This document shows positions 15,801 through 17,068 of a stretch of 17,068 bases of DNA, piece by piece. The translations under genes were made by a program, and so were the position numbers. The DNA comes from JBFJVZ01 sp041623895 (lineage in GTDB: Bacteria; Planctomycetota; Planctomycetia; Pirellulales; Pirellulaceae): the NCBI GenBank assembly GCA_041623895.1, contig JBFJVZ010000127.1:1-17068 (forward strand), read 5' to 3'. The notes under the pieces are model-generated. The model worked only from the letters and a program-made list of their open reading frames with translations. It made no database searches and was not told the DNA's origin. Position 1 is the stretch's first letter. The number at the start of each line of letters is the position of its first letter.

Positions 15801-16715
15801 GATGGTGATGGTAGCGACGAAGACGGAGTGATGTTCGGCACAATCGGGATCGGCAGCGCGCTGGCCGGCGTGAACATCGATCTGCAAAACGCCGCTGATG
15901 CTCGCGTTGATGCCTGGTTGGACTTTGATGGCGACGGTATTTGGCAAGCCGATGAAAAGATTTTGGACGACATTCTGGTCTCCGAAGTGCCGGGCTTTCA
16001 AACCCTCAACTTCTCCGTCAATGCCGATGCCGTGGCCGGTGACACCTACGCTCGCCTTCGCATCAGTTCGGCGGGCAATCTGGAACACAACGGACTGGCC
16101 ACCGACGGTGAAGTCGAAGATTACCTGGTCACGCTTCACGGCGATGCGGCGCCGACGGTTGAAGACGTGTCCATCAATGGTGGCCAAGTGCAGCGGTCCG
16201 TGCTGACCGAAGTCGTCGTGACGTTTGACAGTGAAGTCAGCACGCCGCCATCCGCGTTTCAGATCAAACATCGGGGAAGGGGAGAGGTTCTCGATACCTT
16301 AATTGTCAATTCGATCGTCAATGGTGAAGGCAAAACAGTGACCACGTTGACGTTCGGCGACGGCGGTAATCTGGTTGACGACCGACCCAACGGCGGTAAC
16401 TCGTTGATTGACGGAAACTATCAGTTGACGATCAATCGCCTCCAAGTTGCCAAAGTCGGAAGCGGGCCCAACATGGTGAGCGATTACAACCTAGGCGACG
16501 AAGAGGCGGACAACTTCTTCCGCTTCTTCACCGATCAAGATGGTGACCGAGACGCTGACGCCACCGACTTGGTCCGGTTTGGCGCGACCTTTCGAAAGAA
16601 CAGTGGTGACCTTGAGTTCAATCCGTTGTTTGACGGCGATGGAGACAACGATGTCGACGCAACGGACCTCATCGCATTTGGTCGACGCTTCCGCGGATCG
16701 ATGCCGTTCGCTTAG
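12804..16715 (+). CDS. Large secreted modular protein: Calx-beta, central lyase-like region, LamG, GEVED, dockerin-like tail
   Basis: A 1303-residue cell-surface or secreted protein. The basic N-terminus with V-E-S-L-E-Q-R-R-L-L-A (31-41) is the planctomycete leader motif related to LEPR-XLL. A Calx-beta-like domain (about 45-152) ends I-A-D-N-D. Residues about 155-745 are first helical with many Trp and Tyr, including W-G-S-E-N-H-D, then strand-rich, an order seen in (alpha/alpha) toroid polysaccharide lyases; I cannot assign a family. A LamG/concanavalin-type domain spans about 750-952 (start A-L-W-H-L-D, end G-D-M-D-E-V-R-L-S). A GEVED domain spans about 957-1112 (D-F-G-D-A-P ... D-G-E-V-E-D-Y-L-V). 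An Ig-like segment follows, then two EF-hand-like dockerin repeats (about 1245-1303: D-Q-D-G-D-R-D-A-D-A-T-D-L and D-G-D-G-D-N-D-V-D-A-T-D-L) that probably bind Ca2+. No Shine-Dalgarno is seen before the ATG. Polysaccharide binding or breakdown is inferred. Confidence 0.88.
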   Translation: MIARGILRSPRQRLSCHERVRRRRKHARPRVESLEQRRLLAAEVALSVDINSGSETAMTVVALTATADQPVTGLQTVDIEVTGTRITSGDYSLSSPQITIADSGTQGTATFTILDDAEFEGPETATITITNPSPGLTIGPTGSHEVGIADNDPLDQAIDDVLNQTVARQTQGLQAQLANTFPASNPMWFHEDFALAAYWLNQQTSQADAGLISLIDDGHYQATVAADSFHWHAYLLERIYFLYSSQSDFPQFQGRMSTAAEDAVLQMLWDWAAPISEIGLASPDKLNFYWGSENHDAQAWVSLWGASQIFKDHSDYQNRTYGDGSTPAAMAAAFDDYFKAYVRSYTLKGLPIEIASPTYAKYTLNTWLNLFDFAEDPELKEATGMLLDVYWADWNLEQIDGVRGGSRHRSYPGRSSISTGAASHAWYLFGKGIEASKHPGAMSAATTSWRPSRAVVALALDEVGRGSYQYTSRRLGLKDQAPPTEPPAFHGGAYNPVDPDGGSLLRTTWSTPDFVMGMSQVEARPHEDWTAISSQNRWNGVVFSGHETARIFTQRPKPARGSVYNAEWGVQEKGAMILQRLSQAHSATGQMIWFDFSLNREETNGWIFAEAADAFAAVRVVHGGFTWQPDTDVTVGEWAVLNEQFSPIILEVGRKQEYADFDAFKAEIQSNGLEWNGTRLDYTSAGYGTTLTHFADESAPPQVDGVPLDFSTSKAYDSPYLQGDFGSGTVTIDYGNDRTVLGVAPFANYSDTIALWHLDQEQSDANGTFYADDTTAATRDSIEAREHGQGSDSISVISDGKFGSAVRFDFEAGDQYMITGSELWPADVGTFRFQGWIRLRSGDTAGYLAHVYDQVYLSVNNSTATFAINRSGDTSDTSPTNYVSVSAGLNPTDQWQYIDAMYDGSTIKLCTDIESVSGGGIGPFVPDRRNIYIGSRKNKSNFVGDMDEVRLSAPDVALDFGDAPSETLRSVDGARHAAQGPRLGSKRDTERDGQPSVGADGDGSDEDGVMFGTIGIGSALAGVNIDLQNAADARVDAWLDFDGDGIWQADEKILDDILVSEVPGFQTLNFSVNADAVAGDTYARLRISSAGNLEHNGLATDGEVEDYLVTLHGDAAPTVEDVSINGGQVQRSVLTEVVVTFDSEVSTPPSAFQIKHRGRGEVLDTLIVNSIVNGEGKTVTTLTFGDGGNLVDDRPNGGNSLIDGNYQLTINRLQVAKVGSGPNMVSDYNLGDEEADNFFRFFTDQDGDRDADATDLVRFGATFRKNSGDLEFNPLFDGDGDNDVDATDLIAFGRRFRGSMPFA

Positions 16716-17017
16716 TTTCTACTCGCTCGAAAACGGACAGGCTTCGTCCCGGAAGCGGGCTCGAAACCAAAGATAGCACTCAGGGGGAGTTCGCAGTTGT
16801 ATCTGCCTCGACTGGGCTCTCCTCAGTCAAGATTGCCGGTTTCGAGAAGTGGAACCCTCGCAACCAAGAGCATTGACCACAATTCGGCACTTCGGTCCCG
16901 TTCACCGATGCGAGTTAGCCTGGAACGCAATCCGCCTCAGTCGATGCATCCGCCAGCACGAATCAATACGCGGTTTCTGTCTTCGGTGTGCTCACTCACA
17001 CTCCGTTCTGGCACCCT
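16716..17017. other. Non-coding stretch after the modular gene
   Basis: About 300 bases with no supported gene. It contains copy 2 of the 20-base repeat and leads into the terminal palindrome. The short open frame at 16797-17033 has no family resemblance and runs into the palindrome. Confidence 0.5.
16929..16948 (+). repeat. Copy 2 of a 20-base dispersed direct repeat
   Basis: Matches 12242-12261 at 19 of 20 positions (one G-to-A difference). Here it is not part of an obvious inverted repeat, so the shared word is not explained by the hairpin alone. Confidence 0.5.
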
Positions 17018-17068
17018 TCTCCCCCACAAGTGAAAGCGAGTGTTGCTCGCTTTCACTTGTGGGGGAGA
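17018..17068. repeat. Perfect 23-base inverted repeat (hairpin) at the window edge
   Basis: Bases 17018-17040 and 17046-17068 are exact reverse complements around the 5-base loop TGTTG. The second arm ends at the last base of the window, so the element may be longer. The outer part has a run of five C on one arm and five G on the other. It may end transcription of the modular gene, or be a mobile palindromic element. No T-run is visible inside the window. Confidence 0.85.

Noticed and set aside
1..17068. CRISPR array, tRNA or rRNA genes, intact transposase
   Set aside because: No regularly spaced repeats, cloverleaf-like sequences, rRNA cores or transposase motifs were noticed on either strand by eye.

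Overview
The window looks like chromosomal DNA of a marine planctomycete, probably in the Pirellulales (Rhodopirellula-like). This is inferred from the large secreted modular protein with a planctomycete-type N-terminal SLEQRRLL motif, a GEVED domain and a dockerin-like tail. A secreted sulfatase, a secreted di-heme cytochrome c peroxidase and a sodium-pumping decarboxylase operon point the same way. No rRNA, tRNA, CRISPR array, intact insertion sequence or phage gene was seen.

Layout. (1) 5-3082 (+): a coiled-coil / secretin-like / seven-repeat beta-propeller protein, probably cut at its 5' end by the window edge. (2) 3391-6800 (+): an operon in the order gamma-beta-alpha for a membrane, Na+-translocating, biotin-dependent decarboxylase of the oxaloacetate decarboxylase type. 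The small gamma-like subunit is very divergent. (3) 6819-10118 (-): a co-directional set transcribed as peroxiredoxin, then sulfatase, then di-heme cytochrome c peroxidase. (4) 10379-11203 (+): a TIM-barrel protein of the phosphoenolpyruvate hydrolase-like family. (5) 11311-11754 (-): an Hsp20 chaperone with a well-matched sigma-54 promoter. (6) About 1 kb of gene-poor DNA (11841-12803) with an imperfect long inverted repeat and a decayed piece of an OmpR-type response regulator. (7) 12804-16715 (+): a 1303-residue secreted modular protein with a Calx-beta domain, an undefined central region, a LamG-like domain, GEVED and a dockerin-like tail. (8) 16716-17068: non-coding DNA ending in a perfect 23-bp inverted repeat.

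The most notable observation is at 9588-10118. The peroxiredoxin reading frame is interrupted by one in-frame TGA (9912-9914), exactly where the family has its peroxidatic cysteine (T-G-G-[TGA]-T-K-E-C). The same frame continues intact for 107 more codons. A hairpin that fits the loose rules for a bacterial SECIS element lies directly downstream. The best reading is one exported selenocysteine-containing peroxiredoxin of 176 residues; a standard gene caller would report a truncated protein plus an orphan fragment. It lies in the same direction as a cytochrome c peroxidase gene, so two enzymes that remove peroxide in the cell envelope may be co-expressed.

Limits: this is reading by eye. Folding, homology searches and promoter scans were not run.
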